A stretch of DNA of 34,136 nt from Flavobacteriales bacterium. GTDB taxonomy: Bacteria; Bacteroidota; Bacteroidia; Flavobacteriales_F; PHOS-HE28. The notes below the pieces were generated by a model. That model was not told where the DNA came from, ran no database searches, and saw only the letters and a list, made by a program, of their open reading frames with translations. Position 1 is the stretch's first letter. Every line of letters starts with the position of its first letter. Both the position numbers and the translations under genes were made by a program. The stretch is taken from contig JADLBK010000156.1 in assembly GCA_020847755.1 (NCBI GenBank), forward strand, positions 1 through 34,136, in the 5' to 3' direction. Shown piece after piece: positions 17,543-26,164 of this stretch.

Positions 17543-20500
17543 GCCGGCTTGGTCAGGGCCGCCAGGGCGTTGGAGGTGATGCGGCCCTCGTCCACCCATT
17601 CCAGACGCAGGCCGCTCATGGCCGCCATGCGCTCCAGGTCCTTCCGGCCCATGAACGTGAGGGGCGCGGCCGTCTTGTTGAAGCCCAGGCCGGTGGAGAA
17701 CCGCTCCGTCCAACGGGTTCGCGCATGGCGTAGCGCATCGCCCGTGAAGCCGTCGCGCACCACGATGACGCCGCCCGGGCGCAGGGCCTCCGCACAGGAA
17801 CGCAGCAGCTCCTCCTGCCGCGCCATCGGCAGGTAGTGCAGCACGTCCTTTAGAAGATAGGCATCCGCCGGCGGTGGCCGCCAGGTGAGCAGGTCGGCCT
17901 GCTCGAACCGCAGGTTGTCGCCGCGCAGCAGGCTGTGCGCGGCCACGGCCACCTTGTCCGCATCGTGGTCCACGCCGAGCAACCGGCGTTCCGGAGCGCT
18001 CCAATGCAGCAGGTAGGTGAGCGGACCGTAGCCGCAACCCAGGTCCACGATATCGCCCGTGCGCGGCAGCAGCGCATGGATGTGTTCGTCCAGCCGGGCG
18101 TCGATGCGGGACTTGATGCGGATGTACCACTCGAGCACGGGACCCTTGTAGGTGAAGGCACGCACGAGCTGTGCCCGGAAGAAGGCCGGGGTCTCGCGGG
18201 CCTCACGCAGCGCGCCATGCTCCTGCCGGAACCAGGCGGTGATGGCCTTGGTGCGCTCGCGCAGCGGTTCCGGAAAGCGCGGGTCGTCCGGCATGATCGG
18301 CGGCAGCGTGCGCATGGTGATGGTGGTGTCCTTCAGCATGGCGTCACTCTTGGCCATGGCGTAGCCCACGCCATGCAGCAGCACCGGCACCAGCGGCAGC
18401 CTGAGCTCCTGCGCCATGTGGAAGGCCCCCTTGTGGAAGCGGCCGATGCGTCCGTCGCGGCTGCGCGTGCCCTCGGGGAACACCACCAGGCTCCAGCCGC
18501 GCTGCACGGCCTCGCGCACCCGCTCGGTGTTGGTGGTGATGTCGTCCTCGCTGCGCACGAACCCCGTGAAGCGCACGAAGGCCCCGAAGAAGGGGGAGTT
18601 CCACACCCAGCGGTTGGTCATCATGATGGTGCGGGGGTGTACCATGAGCATCACCAGGATGTCGACGAAGGAGGCGTGGTTGGCGATCAGGATGGCGGGT
18701 CCGTTGCGCAGCGCGGGGCGGAAGTCCTGCACGTCCTTGCGCACGTTGGCCATCACGTACACCAGCGATCGGGTGAAGATCATGAGCGAACGGCCGAACA
18801 CGCGGCGTTTGGTCTCACGCGGGATGGGCGACACGGCCACCAGGGGCAGCACCGCGAGCTGCACCAGGCATCCGGACAGGAAGTAGACGAAGGCGAAGAG
18901 GGAGATCAGCAGCGAGCGCAGGGTGAAGGGCATCCGGCCCTTGGCCGCGCGGCCGGTGATCAGCCAGCGGTAGAGCACGGGTTGTACCGTGAGGGAGATC
19001 GCCAGGATGCACAACATGCCCACCACACTGAGCAACGCGATGCTGCGCAGGGCGGGATGCTCGGCCAGGAGCAGGACGCCGGTGCCGATCACCGTGCTGG
19101 CCACGGAGAGCACCACCCCCGCGCGGATGGCCGGCAGGTCGTCGCTGCCATCGCGATAGCGGTTGAGGATGCCGCTGCTCGTGAACAGGCAATAGTCGTC
19201 GCCGAGGCCGAAGATGAAGGTGCACACCAACACGTTCACCATGTTGAAGGGGATGTCGAACAACCCGCAGATGCCCAGGATCCACACCCAGCTCACCAGC
19301 ATGGGCAGGAAGGTGATGACGGCCAGTTCGATGCGCCCGTAGGTGATCAGAAGCACGCCGAACACCAGCAGCGCGGTGATCCAGAGGACGCGCTGCAGTT
19401 CATCGCCCACCAGTGCCTTGAGCCGGTCGCCGAGCAGGCCGCGGTGGAGCACTTCGCTCGGCGTACCGGTGAGCAGGGCCTGCACCCGGGCCTCATCACC
19501 GGGCCGCACACGCGCCAGGGCCATGCAGCGCACACGGCCATCGGGGAGCAGTGTCACGGTGCCTTCCTCGAGCAGGGCCTTGGTGGCACTGTCCAGCGGA
19601 AGGGGTGCGGCACCTGTGATGGCGCGCATCAGCGGCGTGAAGGCCTCGGCCGCGAAGCCCGCCCGGTCGGCGGCGCGCAGCAGCCGAAGGCGGAAGGCGG
19701 CGCTGTCGTGCCGCTGCAGGACGTTCACCCACGCCGACCTCGACCGCTCCCGCACGCTGTCCGCCGGGAGCAGGTCCGTGGGGGACACCAGGGTGACGAA
19801 CGATGCCGGCGCTGCGGTGCGGAGACGGTGGACGGCCTCGCCTGTGGCGCGGCGGGCCCCTTCCTCATCGTCGGCCTCGGTGACGATGAACACGGTCCGC
19901 AGGTCCCCCGATGCGCCGAACAGCCGCTCACGCAGCTCGCGCATGGGGGCGGGCATGTAGCTCAGCCGCTCCGGATCATCCTCGAAACGCACCCGGTCCG
20001 TGAAGGGCCAGAGCGCCAGCGTGATCAGCAGCACCGCCAGCGGGCTCCAGGCCACGGCACGCCGACGCCACGCGGGGATCGGCCGCGGGAAAGGCTCCGG
20101 TGCCGGCCGGGCGGGCCAGCGCACCGGCACATGGGGCAGCACCACCAGGGTGAACAGCGCGGCCGAGCCGAGCATCAGGGCGGCCATCAGGCCCAGGTCG
20201 CGCAGCAGGGGCGCCCCGAGGGTGCGCAGGGCCATGAAGGCGAGGATGGTGGTGGCACTGCCCAGCAGCAGCGGGGTGGCCACATCCTTCACGGTGCGCT
20301 CCACATCGCGGCTGTGGCGCAGGTGGGTGAAATGATGGAGCGCATAGTCCAGCGCGATGCCCAGGAGGGTGGCGGAGACCCCGAGGGCGATGGAGGACAG
20401 TGTCGGGGCCGCCCAGGCGAGGATGCTCAAGGCGTTCAAAAGACCGAAGGCGGCGGGCAGCAGCACCAGCAGGGGCATGCTCCATTTGCGGTAGTAAGCG

Positions 20501-21342
20501 AGCAGCAGCAGCAGGAAGAGCGCCACGGAGATGCCGGTGGTGAGGCGCGAATCCGCGGCGACGCGCAGGTTGTTGGCCCGGGCGATGGCGGCAGGGCCGA
20601 AGACCTCGGCCTGTACGCCGGTGCCGCACGCCTCGGCCATGTGCAGCCGCAGTTCATCCACCAGGTGGTCCAAGGCGGTGTCGGGCAGTTCCGGCCGTGG
20701 ACGGAGCAGCACCACCGCCGTGCTCCCGCTGCGATCCAGCAGTACGCCCGAGGAGCCATCCACCCCGCCGAGGTCCGAACGTGTGCGGATGACCTGAAGA
20801 TGACCGTCCAGCAGGTGGGCCGGGTCCCCCAGGATCAGCGGCTCCTGCACCATGCCGCCAGGTCCCAGCAGGCGGGCACGCACTCGGCCCATGAGGCTGT
20901 CCAGTCCGTGGTCGTCGAGGGCCAGCAGGCGGGCCAGCGCGCTGGTGTCGGCGAAAGCGGGCAGGTCGCGCAGGGCCACCTCCACCGCGGCATCGAACCA
21001 CTGCGGGTCCGGCGTGTTGTCGATCTGGATGAAGCGATCGGCGGCGGCCCCGGAGCGAACGGCCTGCGTGAAGCGGTCCGAGGCGGCGATGGCACTGTCG
21101 GGCGCAACACCCGCCTCCGCGGTGAAGCCGACCAGCAGCCGGTCCGCGCCGGGCGCCGTGCCCAGCAGGGTCCGGAAACGCTCCACCTGCGGGTCGCTCG
21201 GCAGCGCGTGGAACAGGTCGTTCACCAGCCGCAGGCGCGGGAGGGAGAGCGCCACGAAGACCGCCCAGGCCGCCAGAAAGGCCACCAGCAGCCAGCGGCG
21301 GCTCCGCAACATCCGGTACAACGCGCTGAACCCTTCTCCCAT
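17539..21342 (-). CDS. Trifunctional fusion: MMPL transporter / PlsC-like acyltransferase / SAM methyltransferase
   Basis: A 1267-residue protein with three parts. Residues 1 to ~785 form an RND/MMPL-type transporter: TM1 (WLLVAFLAAWAVFVALSLP), a periplasmic loop, five helices, and a second similar half with the FGLGDDYCLF helix. Residues ~785-1060 form a lysophospholipid acyltransferase with the HX4D motif NHASFVD (His889) and FPEGTRSRDG (Glu957). The C-terminal ~200 residues form a class I methyltransferase with DLGCGYGPL (1100-1108) and LKDVLHYLP. The same three-part order is known from Bacteroidota pigment loci. It probably sits in the inner membrane and couples acylation or methylation of the polyene lipid to its transfer across the periplasm, by analogy with the MMPL exporters of aryl polyene clusters. 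No frame break is seen, so the fusion is genuine. Its ATG lies 83 bp from the divergent ammonia-lyase gene. Confidence 0.93.
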   Translation of the reverse strand: MGEGFSALYRMLRSRRWLLVAFLAAWAVFVALSLPRLRLVNDLFHALPSDPQVERFRTLLGTAPGADRLLVGFTAEAGVAPDSAIAASDRFTQAVRSGAAADRFIQIDNTPDPQWFDAAVEVALRDLPAFADTSALARLLALDDHGLDSLMGRVRARLLGPGGMVQEPLILGDPAHLLDGHLQVIRTRSDLGGVDGSSGVLLDRSGSTAVVLLRPRPELPDTALDHLVDELRLHMAEACGTGVQAEVFGPAAIARANNLRVAADSRLTTGISVALFLLLLLAYYRKWSMPLLVLLPAAFGLLNALSILAWAAPTLSSIALGVSATLLGIALDYALHHFTHLRHSRDVERTVKDVATPLLLGSATTILAFMALRTLGAPLLRDLGLMAALMLGSAALFTLVVLPHVPVRWPARPAPEPFPRPIPAWRRRAVAWSPLAVLLITLALWPFTDRVRFEDDPERLSYMPAPMRELRERLFGASGDLRTVFIVTEADDEEGARRATGEAVHRLRTAAPASFVTLVSPTDLLPADSVRERSRSAWVNVLQRHDSAAFRLRLLRAADRAGFAAEAFTPLMRAITGAAPLPLDSATKALLEEGTVTLLPDGRVRCMALARVRPGDEARVQALLTGTPSEVLHRGLLGDRLKALVGDELQRVLWITALLVFGVLLITYGRIELAVITFLPMLVSWVWILGICGLFDIPFNMVNVLVCTFIFGLGDDYCLFTSSGILNRYRDGSDDLPAIRAGVVLSVASTVIGTGVLLLAEHPALRSIALLSVVGMLCILAISLTVQPVLYRWLITGRAAKGRMPFTLRSLLISLFAFVYFLSGCLVQLAVLPLVAVSPIPRETKRRVFGRSLMIFTRSLVYVMANVRKDVQDFRPALRNGPAILIANHASFVDILVMLMVHPRTIMMTNRWVWNSPFFGAFVRFTGFVRSEDDITTNTERVREAVQRGWSLVVFPEGTRSRDGRIGRFHKGAFHMAQELRLPLVPVLLHGVGYAMAKSDAMLKDTTITMRTLPPIMPDDPRFPEPLRERTKAITAWFRQEHGALREARETPAFFRAQLVRAFTYKGPVLEWYIRIKSRIDARLDEHIHALLPRTGDIVDLGCGYGPLTYLLHWSAPERRLLGVDHDADKVAVAAHSLLRGDNLRFEQADLLTWRPPPADAYLLKDVLHYLPMARQEELLRSCAEALRPGGVIVVRDGFTGDALRHARTRWTERFSTGLGFNKTAAPLTFMGRKDLERMAAMSGLRLEWVDEGRITSNALAALTKPA

Positions 21343-21374
21343 GCTCGTTCGTCACGCGGTCGCCACGGACCCGG

Positions 21375-21382
21375 CGAAATTA
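21375..21382 (-). promoter_or_regulatory. Possible -7 box for the minus-strand pair
   Basis: On the minus strand the 83-bp divergent gap contains TAATTTCG, one base from TAnnTTTG, 32 bp before the fusion gene's ATG. No clear TTG is found at -33. It lies only 11 bp from the oppositely directed box at 21394, so the two promoters would compete. Confidence 0.3.
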
Positions 21383-21393
21383 GACCGGTAGGT

Positions 21394-21401
21394 TAACTTT
21401 G
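21394..21401 (+). promoter_or_regulatory. -7 box TAACTTTG for the ammonia-lyase operon
   Basis: An exact match to the Bacteroidota -7 consensus in the divergent gap, and the only exact one upstream of the 16-gene operon. It also argues against TTG 21399 as a start codon, since that codon lies inside the box. Confidence 0.5.
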
Positions 21402-21425
21402 CCCGCCTTTTCCCAACCCTTGCCC

Positions 21426-22982
21426 GTGACCGTGGACATCCGCCCCCGCACTGTGCGTGACCTTGACCTTGAGTCCTTCGTGGCGATCGCGATGGGCGAA
21501 GGCACCCTGCGTCCCTCGGTGGAGGACCTGGACGCGGCCGACCGTTCCTACGCCTTCCTGCAGGAGTTCGCACGGGACAAGGTGATCTACGGCATCAACA
21601 CCGGCTTCGGCCCGTTGGTGCAGTACCACATCCCCGAAGCGGACAGCGAGCGGCTGCAGTACAACCTGCTTCGGAGCCATGCCTCGGGCATGGGCGCCCC
21701 CCTGCCCGATGTGGCGGTGCGGGCCTGCATGCTGAGCCGGGCGATCACCTTCCTGCTGGGCTATTCGGGCGTGAGCCGTGCCGTGATCGACCAGCTGCTC
21801 ACGTATCTGGAACGGGGCATCCACCCCACCATCCCGCAGCATGGGGGCGTGGGGGCCAGCGGCGATCTGGTGCAGCAGGCCCACATCGGCCTGGGCCTGA
21901 TCGGCGAAGGCACGGGCACCTACCAAGGCGTGCGTCGGCCGATGGCCGAGATCCTCAAGGAAGCAGGCGTCGCGCCGCTGAAGTTGAGCATGCGCGACGG
22001 CCTGGCCATCGTGAACGGCACGGCCTGCATGAGCGGTCTCGGCGCCATCAACGTGCACCACGCGCGTCGGCTGGTGGACCGCGCCATCGCCATGGGCGCG
22101 CTGATCAGCGAGGTGGTGGGCGCCTACGACGACCATTTGAGCGACGTGCTCAATGGCGCCAAGCGGCACACCGGCCAGAACGTGGTGGCCGCGGGGCTGC
22201 GCGGCAGGCTGGAAGGCGCCTGTTGGACCAAGAAGCGCGAGGAGCACCTCTACAAGCAGCGCGACCGCTCCAACGGCAGCATGTTCGACCACAAGGTGCA
22301 GGAGCATTACAGCATCCGCTGCATCCCGCAGGTGCTCGGGCCCATCCACGACACCGTGGAGCAGAGCGCCCGCGCGATCCACGACGAGCTCCTGAGCGTG
22401 GACGACAACCCGGTGGTGGACCACCGCACCGCCAGCGTGTACCACGGGGGCAACTTCCACGGCGACCAGGTGGCCCTGGCCATGGACCAGTTGAAGCTGG
22501 CGGTGGCCAAGCTGTGCATGCTCACCGAGCGCCAGTTGAACTTCCTGCTGAACGACAAGGTGAACGGCCGGTTCCCGCCGTTCCTGGTGATGGGCCGACC
22601 CGGCATCGACTACGGGCTGCAGGGCATCCAGTTCACCGCCGTGAGCACCACGGCCGAGTGCCAGGCGCTCAGCACCTCGTTGTACGTGCATTCGATCCCC
22701 AACAACAACGACAACCAGGACATCGTGAGCATGGGCACCAACGCGGCCTGGATGGCGGCGCGGGTGATCGACAACACGGCGCAGGTGATGGCCATCCAGT
22801 GCCTGGCCCTGGCCCAGGCGGTGGACATCGCGGGGGTGAAGGACACCCTGGCCCCCGCCAACCGGGCCTTCTATGAGGAGATCCGCGCGGTGGCCGCGCC
22901 GGTGATCACCGATGCGCCCAGCACGGCCACCCTGCACGACCTGCGTTCCCGCCTGCTGATCAACGACCTGTTCCCCGGATGA
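21426..22982 (+). CDS. Tyrosine (aromatic amino acid) ammonia-lyase
   Basis: A 518-residue lyase of the HAL/PAL/TAL family, which forms the MIO cofactor from an internal Ala-Ser-Gly; here the motif GGVGASGDLVQQAH with Ala144-Ser145-Gly146. It removes ammonia from an aromatic amino acid, most likely tyrosine to give 4-coumarate. Other motifs: VIYGINTGFGPLVQYH, LLRSHASGMG (Ser84-His85 at the substrate-selectivity position) and SIPNNNDNQDIVSMGTNAAW. The whole resembles, from memory, the Flavobacterium johnsoniae tyrosine ammonia-lyase, which also has Ser-His there; that pair is shared with histidine lyases, so the position alone does not settle the substrate. No hutU/hutI is nearby, and pigment genes follow at once. 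Start GTG 21426 is preferred over TTG 21399 (in the promoter box) and TTG 21420. It supplies the aryl starter unit. Confidence 0.9.
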   Translation: MTVDIRPRTVRDLDLESFVAIAMGEGTLRPSVEDLDAADRSYAFLQEFARDKVIYGINTGFGPLVQYHIPEADSERLQYNLLRSHASGMGAPLPDVAVRACMLSRAITFLLGYSGVSRAVIDQLLTYLERGIHPTIPQHGGVGASGDLVQQAHIGLGLIGEGTGTYQGVRRPMAEILKEAGVAPLKLSMRDGLAIVNGTACMSGLGAINVHHARRLVDRAIAMGALISEVVGAYDDHLSDVLNGAKRHTGQNVVAAGLRGRLEGACWTKKREEHLYKQRDRSNGSMFDHKVQEHYSIRCIPQVLGPIHDTVEQSARAIHDELLSVDDNPVVDHRTASVYHGGNFHGDQVALAMDQLKLAVAKLCMLTERQLNFLLNDKVNGRFPPFLVMGRPGIDYGLQGIQFTAVSTTAECQALSTSLYVHSIPNNNDNQDIVSMGTNAAWMAARVIDNTAQVMAIQCLALAQAVDIAGVKDTLAPANRAFYEEIRAVAAPVITDAPSTATLHDLRSRLLINDLFPG

Positions 22983-23725
22983 GCGCCACCCCCGAACGCT
23001 ATGCCCTGGTCACCGGGGCCTCCCGTGGCATCGGCCGCGCAGTGGCCGTCGCATTGGCCGCCGACCATGGCTTGAACATTCTTGTGAACTACGCCAAGGG
23101 AGCCGAGCAGGCCGAGGAGACCGCCCGGATGGTGCGTGAGCACGGGGTGAAGGCCGAGACCCTCGGCTTCGATGTCACCGACCGGGAAGCGACGCACGCG
23201 GCCATCACCGCCTGGACCGAAGCACATCCCGAGGCCCGCATCGAGGTGCTGGTGAACAACGCCGGCATCACCAAGGACAACCTGTTCGTCTTCCTGCAGC
23301 CCGAGGACTGGCACGCGGTGATCGACACCAGCCTGCACGGCTTCTTCAACGTCACCAGCGCGGTGATGCAGAAGATGGTGCGACAGCGGTCGGGCCGCAT
23401 CATCAATGTGGTGAGCGTTTCGGGCGCCAAGGGCGTGGCCGGGCAGACCAACTACAGCGCAGCGAAGGCCGCCGTCATCGGCGCCACGCGCAGCCTGGCC
23501 CAGGAGGTGGCCAAGCGGAAGATCACCGTCAACGCGGTGGCGCCGGGCTTCATCCGCACGGACATGACCAAGGACCTGCCGGTGGACCAGCTCAAGGGCA
23601 TGATCCCCATGGAGCGCTTCGGCGAACCCGAGGAGGTGGCCCATGCGGTGTCCTTCCTGGCCTCGCCGCGCGCGAGCTACATCACCGGCGAGGTGATCCA
23701 CGTCAACGGCGGCATCCACTCCTGA
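22979..23725 (+). CDS. FabG-like 3-oxoacyl-ACP reductase
   Basis: A 248-residue short-chain dehydrogenase that reduces the beta-keto group of the growing acyl-ACP with NADPH. The cofactor motif is TGASRGIG (residues 12-19), then LVNNAG; the catalytic set is Ser146, Tyr159 and Lys163 (NYSAAK). The C-terminal PGFIRTDM and SYITGEVIHVNGG are standard for FabG. ATG 22979 overlaps the ammonia-lyase stop (ATGA). In this setting it corresponds to the ketoreductase of aryl polyene synthesis rather than to the housekeeping FabG, although the sequence cannot exclude shared use. Confidence 0.93.
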   Translation: MSATPERYALVTGASRGIGRAVAVALAADHGLNILVNYAKGAEQAEETARMVREHGVKAETLGFDVTDREATHAAITAWTEAHPEARIEVLVNNAGITKDNLFVFLQPEDWHAVIDTSLHGFFNVTSAVMQKMVRQRSGRIINVVSVSGAKGVAGQTNYSAAKAAVIGATRSLAQEVAKRKITVNAVAPGFIRTDMTKDLPVDQLKGMIPMERFGEPEEVAHAVSFLASPRASYITGEVIHVNGGIHS

Positions 23726-23732
23726 TCGCACT

Positions 23733-24956
23733 GTGGAGCGCGTCGTCATCACCGGCATGGGGATCTGGTCCTGCCTCGGCAAGGACCTGGCGGAGGTGTC
23801 CGAGAGCCTGCGCATCGGCCGTTCGGGCATCGTGTTCGACCCGGTGCGCAAGGAGATGGGCTTCCGCAGCGCCCTCACCGGCAAGGTGGACATGCCCGAC
23901 CTGAAGGCCGAACTGGGCCGCCGCCAGCGTGTGGGCATGGCCGAGGAGTGCTTCTATGCCTATGCGGCCACCGCCCAGGCCTTCCGGCAGGCCGGCATCG
24001 CCGAGCAGACCTTCCTGGACCACGAGGTGGGCATCCTGTACGGCAACGACAGCAGCGCGATGGCCGTGGTGGAAGGGGTGGATGCCCTGCGGCGCAAGAA
24101 GGACACCACCCTCATCGGCTCGGGCTCCATCTTCCAGTCGATGAACTCGACCGTGACGATGAACCTGGCCACGATCTTCCGGCTGCGGGGCATCAACTTC
24201 ACCGTCAGCGGCGCCTGTGCCAGCGGTTCGCACGCCATCGGCATGGGCTACCTGCTGATCAAGCAGGGGCTGCAGCGCATCGTGCTCTGCGGCGGTGCGC
24301 AGGAGGTGAACCCCATCGCCTTCTGCAGCTTCGATGGCATCTCGGCCTTCAGTGTGCGCGAGCAGGACCCCACCCGCGCTTCGCGCCCCTTCGACAAGGA
24401 CCGCGACGGGCTGGTGCCCAGCGGGGGCAGTGCCGCCCTGGTGCTGGAGAGCCTGTCGTCGGCGCTGGAGCGCGGCGCGCCGATCCTCGCTGAGGTGATG
24501 GGCTACGGCTTCTCCTCCAACGGGCTGCACATCAGCGACCCCGACCTCGATGGCCAGGTACGCGCGCTGAACATGGCCCTGAAGATGGCCGGCATGGGCC
24601 CGTCCGACATCGAGTACATCAACGCCCACGCCACCTCCACTCCCATCGGCGACCTGGTGGAGGCCCGCGCCATCGACGCCGTGTTCGGCGCCCACCGCCC
24701 CCTGGTGAGCAGCACCAAGAGCATGACCGGCCACGAGTGCTGGATGGCCGGCGCCAGCGAGGTGGTGTACAGCGTGCTGATGATGCAGGGCGGTTACCTC
24801 GCCCCGAACATTAATTTTGAAGAACCCGATGAGGCTTCCGAGCGTTTGAACCTCGTGAGCCGTCCGATGGACAGGAGAGTGGACGTGCTGCTCTCCAACT
24901 CCTTCGGCTTCGGGGGGACGAACTCATCATTGATCATCAAACGCTACGCCAGCTGA
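23733..24956 (+). CDS. Beta-ketoacyl-ACP synthase (FabF-type), catalytically complete
   Basis: A 407-residue ketosynthase with the full Cys-His-His triad: Cys162 in VSGACASGS, His299 in INAHATSTP and His334 in MTGHECWMAG. It condenses malonyl-ACP with the acyl chain. GTG 23733 is seven bases after the fabG-like gene and gives the normal N-terminus (ERVVITGMGIWS). The FGFGGTNSS signature closes the C-terminus. It is the longest of the three complete ketosynthases here and most FabF-like; whether it initiates on the aryl starter or elongates cannot be read from the sequence. Confidence 0.93.
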   Translation: MERVVITGMGIWSCLGKDLAEVSESLRIGRSGIVFDPVRKEMGFRSALTGKVDMPDLKAELGRRQRVGMAEECFYAYAATAQAFRQAGIAEQTFLDHEVGILYGNDSSAMAVVEGVDALRRKKDTTLIGSGSIFQSMNSTVTMNLATIFRLRGINFTVSGACASGSHAIGMGYLLIKQGLQRIVLCGGAQEVNPIAFCSFDGISAFSVREQDPTRASRPFDKDRDGLVPSGGSAALVLESLSSALERGAPILAEVMGYGFSSNGLHISDPDLDGQVRALNMALKMAGMGPSDIEYINAHATSTPIGDLVEARAIDAVFGAHRPLVSSTKSMTGHECWMAGASEVVYSVLMMQGGYLAPNINFEEPDEASERLNLVSRPMDRRVDVLLSNSFGFGGTNSSLIIKRYAS

Positions 24957-24957
24957 C

Positions 24958-25218
24958 ATGAGCACCGTTGCGCAACGGGAGGAGATCGAAGCCCGCACCA
25001 AGGTGTTCCTGGTGGAGGAGTTCGAGGTGCAGGAGGACCTGATCCTGCCGGACGCCGACATGAAGGAGACCCTGGCCCTCGACAGCCTGGACTACGTGGA
25101 CCTGGTGGTCGTGATCCAGGACAACTTCGGTGTGAAGCTCACCGCGGAGGATTTCCAGCGGATCGGGACCTTCCAGGATTTCTACGAGCACATTGAGCAG
25201 CGCATCGCCCGCGCCTGA
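24958..25218 (+). CDS. Acyl carrier protein (first copy)
   Basis: An 86-residue carrier protein. The phosphopantetheine attachment is Ser43 in LALDSLDYVDLVV. It starts one base after the preceding ketosynthase stop and overlaps the acyltransferase gene by 26 bp. Strongly acidic, as usual. With the second ACP at 28657 it matches the two-ACP arrangement of aryl polyene clusters, where one carries the extending chain and the other may serve a starter or a special step. Confidence 0.93.
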   Translation: MSTVAQREEIEARTKVFLVEEFEVQEDLILPDADMKETLALDSLDYVDLVVVIQDNFGVKLTAEDFQRIGTFQDFYEHIEQRIARA

Positions 25219-26164
25219 GGACCGCCCTGCGGCCTGGCAGGGCCGCAGCCGGGGCACTCCGCTCGGCCACCGCATCTTCATCTTCCTCATCCGCCGCGTG
25301 GGCCTGTGGGCGGCGTACACGCTGCTGGTCCCCGTATCCCTCTACTTCGTGATCGCCGCCCGCGAGCCCGGCCGTGCCTGGTTGCGCTACTACGCCCGCG
25401 TGCGTCCCACCGACCGCAGCCCCCGCTGGTGGGTCCTGTTCCGCGGCTATCACACCTTCGGCAAGCTGATCATCGACAAGGCGGCCGTGATGGCGGGCCT
25501 GAAGGACCGGTTCCGGACCGAGCATCAGGCGGCGGGCACCCTTCAGCGCATCCTCGATGAAGGCCGGGGGGGGCTGCTCATCAGCGCCCATGTGGGCAAC
25601 TGGCAGATGGCCAGCTACATGCTGAAGCGCTACCGGGGGCAGGTGAGCGTGGTGATGCTCGATGCGGAGGAGCAGGCCATCAAGCAGGCGCACGAGGAGG
25701 CCACCCAGGACAAGCGCTACGAGGTGATCGCCCTGAAGGACGACATGTCGCACCTGTTCCGCATCCGCGGGGCCCTGGCCGAAGGGCGGCTGGTGTGCAT
25801 CCACGGCGACCGGTCCCTGGCCGGCGGCCGCACTGCGCGCATGCCCTTCCTGGGCGCCGAGGCCCCCTTCCCCTTGGGTCCTTTCGCCATCGCCGCCGCC
25901 TTCGATGTGCCGGTCTGCTTCGCCTTCGTGGTGCGCACCGGTCCCCGTGAGTACACCTTTACCGCCACCGACCCCCTGCCCCACGACCGCGATGCCAAGG
26001 TGCAGCTCGCCCGGTTCGTGGCCGCACTGGAGGCGATCGTTCAGCGCCACCCTTTCCAATGGTCCAACTTTTATGAATTTTGGAGCGATGCCCCTGCCGC
26101 TGCCCCGGGGCGAGGCCGTGCTGCGGTTCCTGCCGCACCGCCCGCCGATCGTGCTGGTCGATGA
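25193..26164 (+). CDS. LpxL/HtrB-like lysophospholipid acyltransferase
   Basis: A 323-residue membrane-associated acyltransferase of the lipid A acyltransferase family. A hydrophobic anchor (VGLWAAYTLLVPVSLYFVIAA, about residues 36-56) precedes the conserved block LISAHVGNWQMA with His133. The family motif is HX4(D/E); here the last position is Gln138. The GDR block (VCIHGDRSLAGG) and PFLGAEAPFPLG are well kept. The start is TTG 25193, inside the ACP gene, because no ATG or GTG lies before the hydrophobic anchor. The C-terminal ~26 residues (after NFYEFW) are Ala/Pro/Arg-rich and overlap the next gene by 77 bp, so the ancestral stop may have been lost. It would move an acyl chain, possibly the aryl polyene, onto a lipid at the inner membrane. 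Confidence 0.85.
   Translation: MSSASPAPEDRPAAWQGRSRGTPLGHRIFIFLIRRVGLWAAYTLLVPVSLYFVIAAREPGRAWLRYYARVRPTDRSPRWWVLFRGYHTFGKLIIDKAAVMAGLKDRFRTEHQAAGTLQRILDEGRGGLLISAHVGNWQMASYMLKRYRGQVSVVMLDAEEQAIKQAHEEATQDKRYEVIALKDDMSHLFRIRGALAEGRLVCIHGDRSLAGGRTARMPFLGAEAPFPLGPFAIAAAFDVPVCFAFVVRTGPREYTFTATDPLPHDRDAKVQLARFVAALEAIVQRHPFQWSNFYEFWSDAPAAAPGRGRAAVPAAPPADRAGR

Noticed and set aside
17935-21396. Long plus-strand open frame (1153 codons) opposite the MMPL fusion
   Set aside because: Composition is His/Gln/Gly/Ala-rich with no motif, and the opposite strand has intact transporter, acyltransferase and methyltransferase motifs.
21399-21425. TTG 21399 as the start of the ammonia-lyase
   Set aside because: The codon lies within an exact -7 promoter box, so it would not be on the mRNA.
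21426-22982. Histidine ammonia-lyase of a histidine-use operon
   Set aside because: No hutU, hutI or hutG is nearby and the gene opens a polyene operon; overall resemblance is to the Flavobacterium tyrosine lyase. The Ser-His selectivity pair alone would not exclude it.
22979-25218. Housekeeping fatty acid synthesis genes
   Set aside because: Two ACPs, a chain-length-factor-like protein, ammonia-lyase, LolA and MMPL genes in one operon fit a pigment pathway better; fabD, fabH and plsX are absent.
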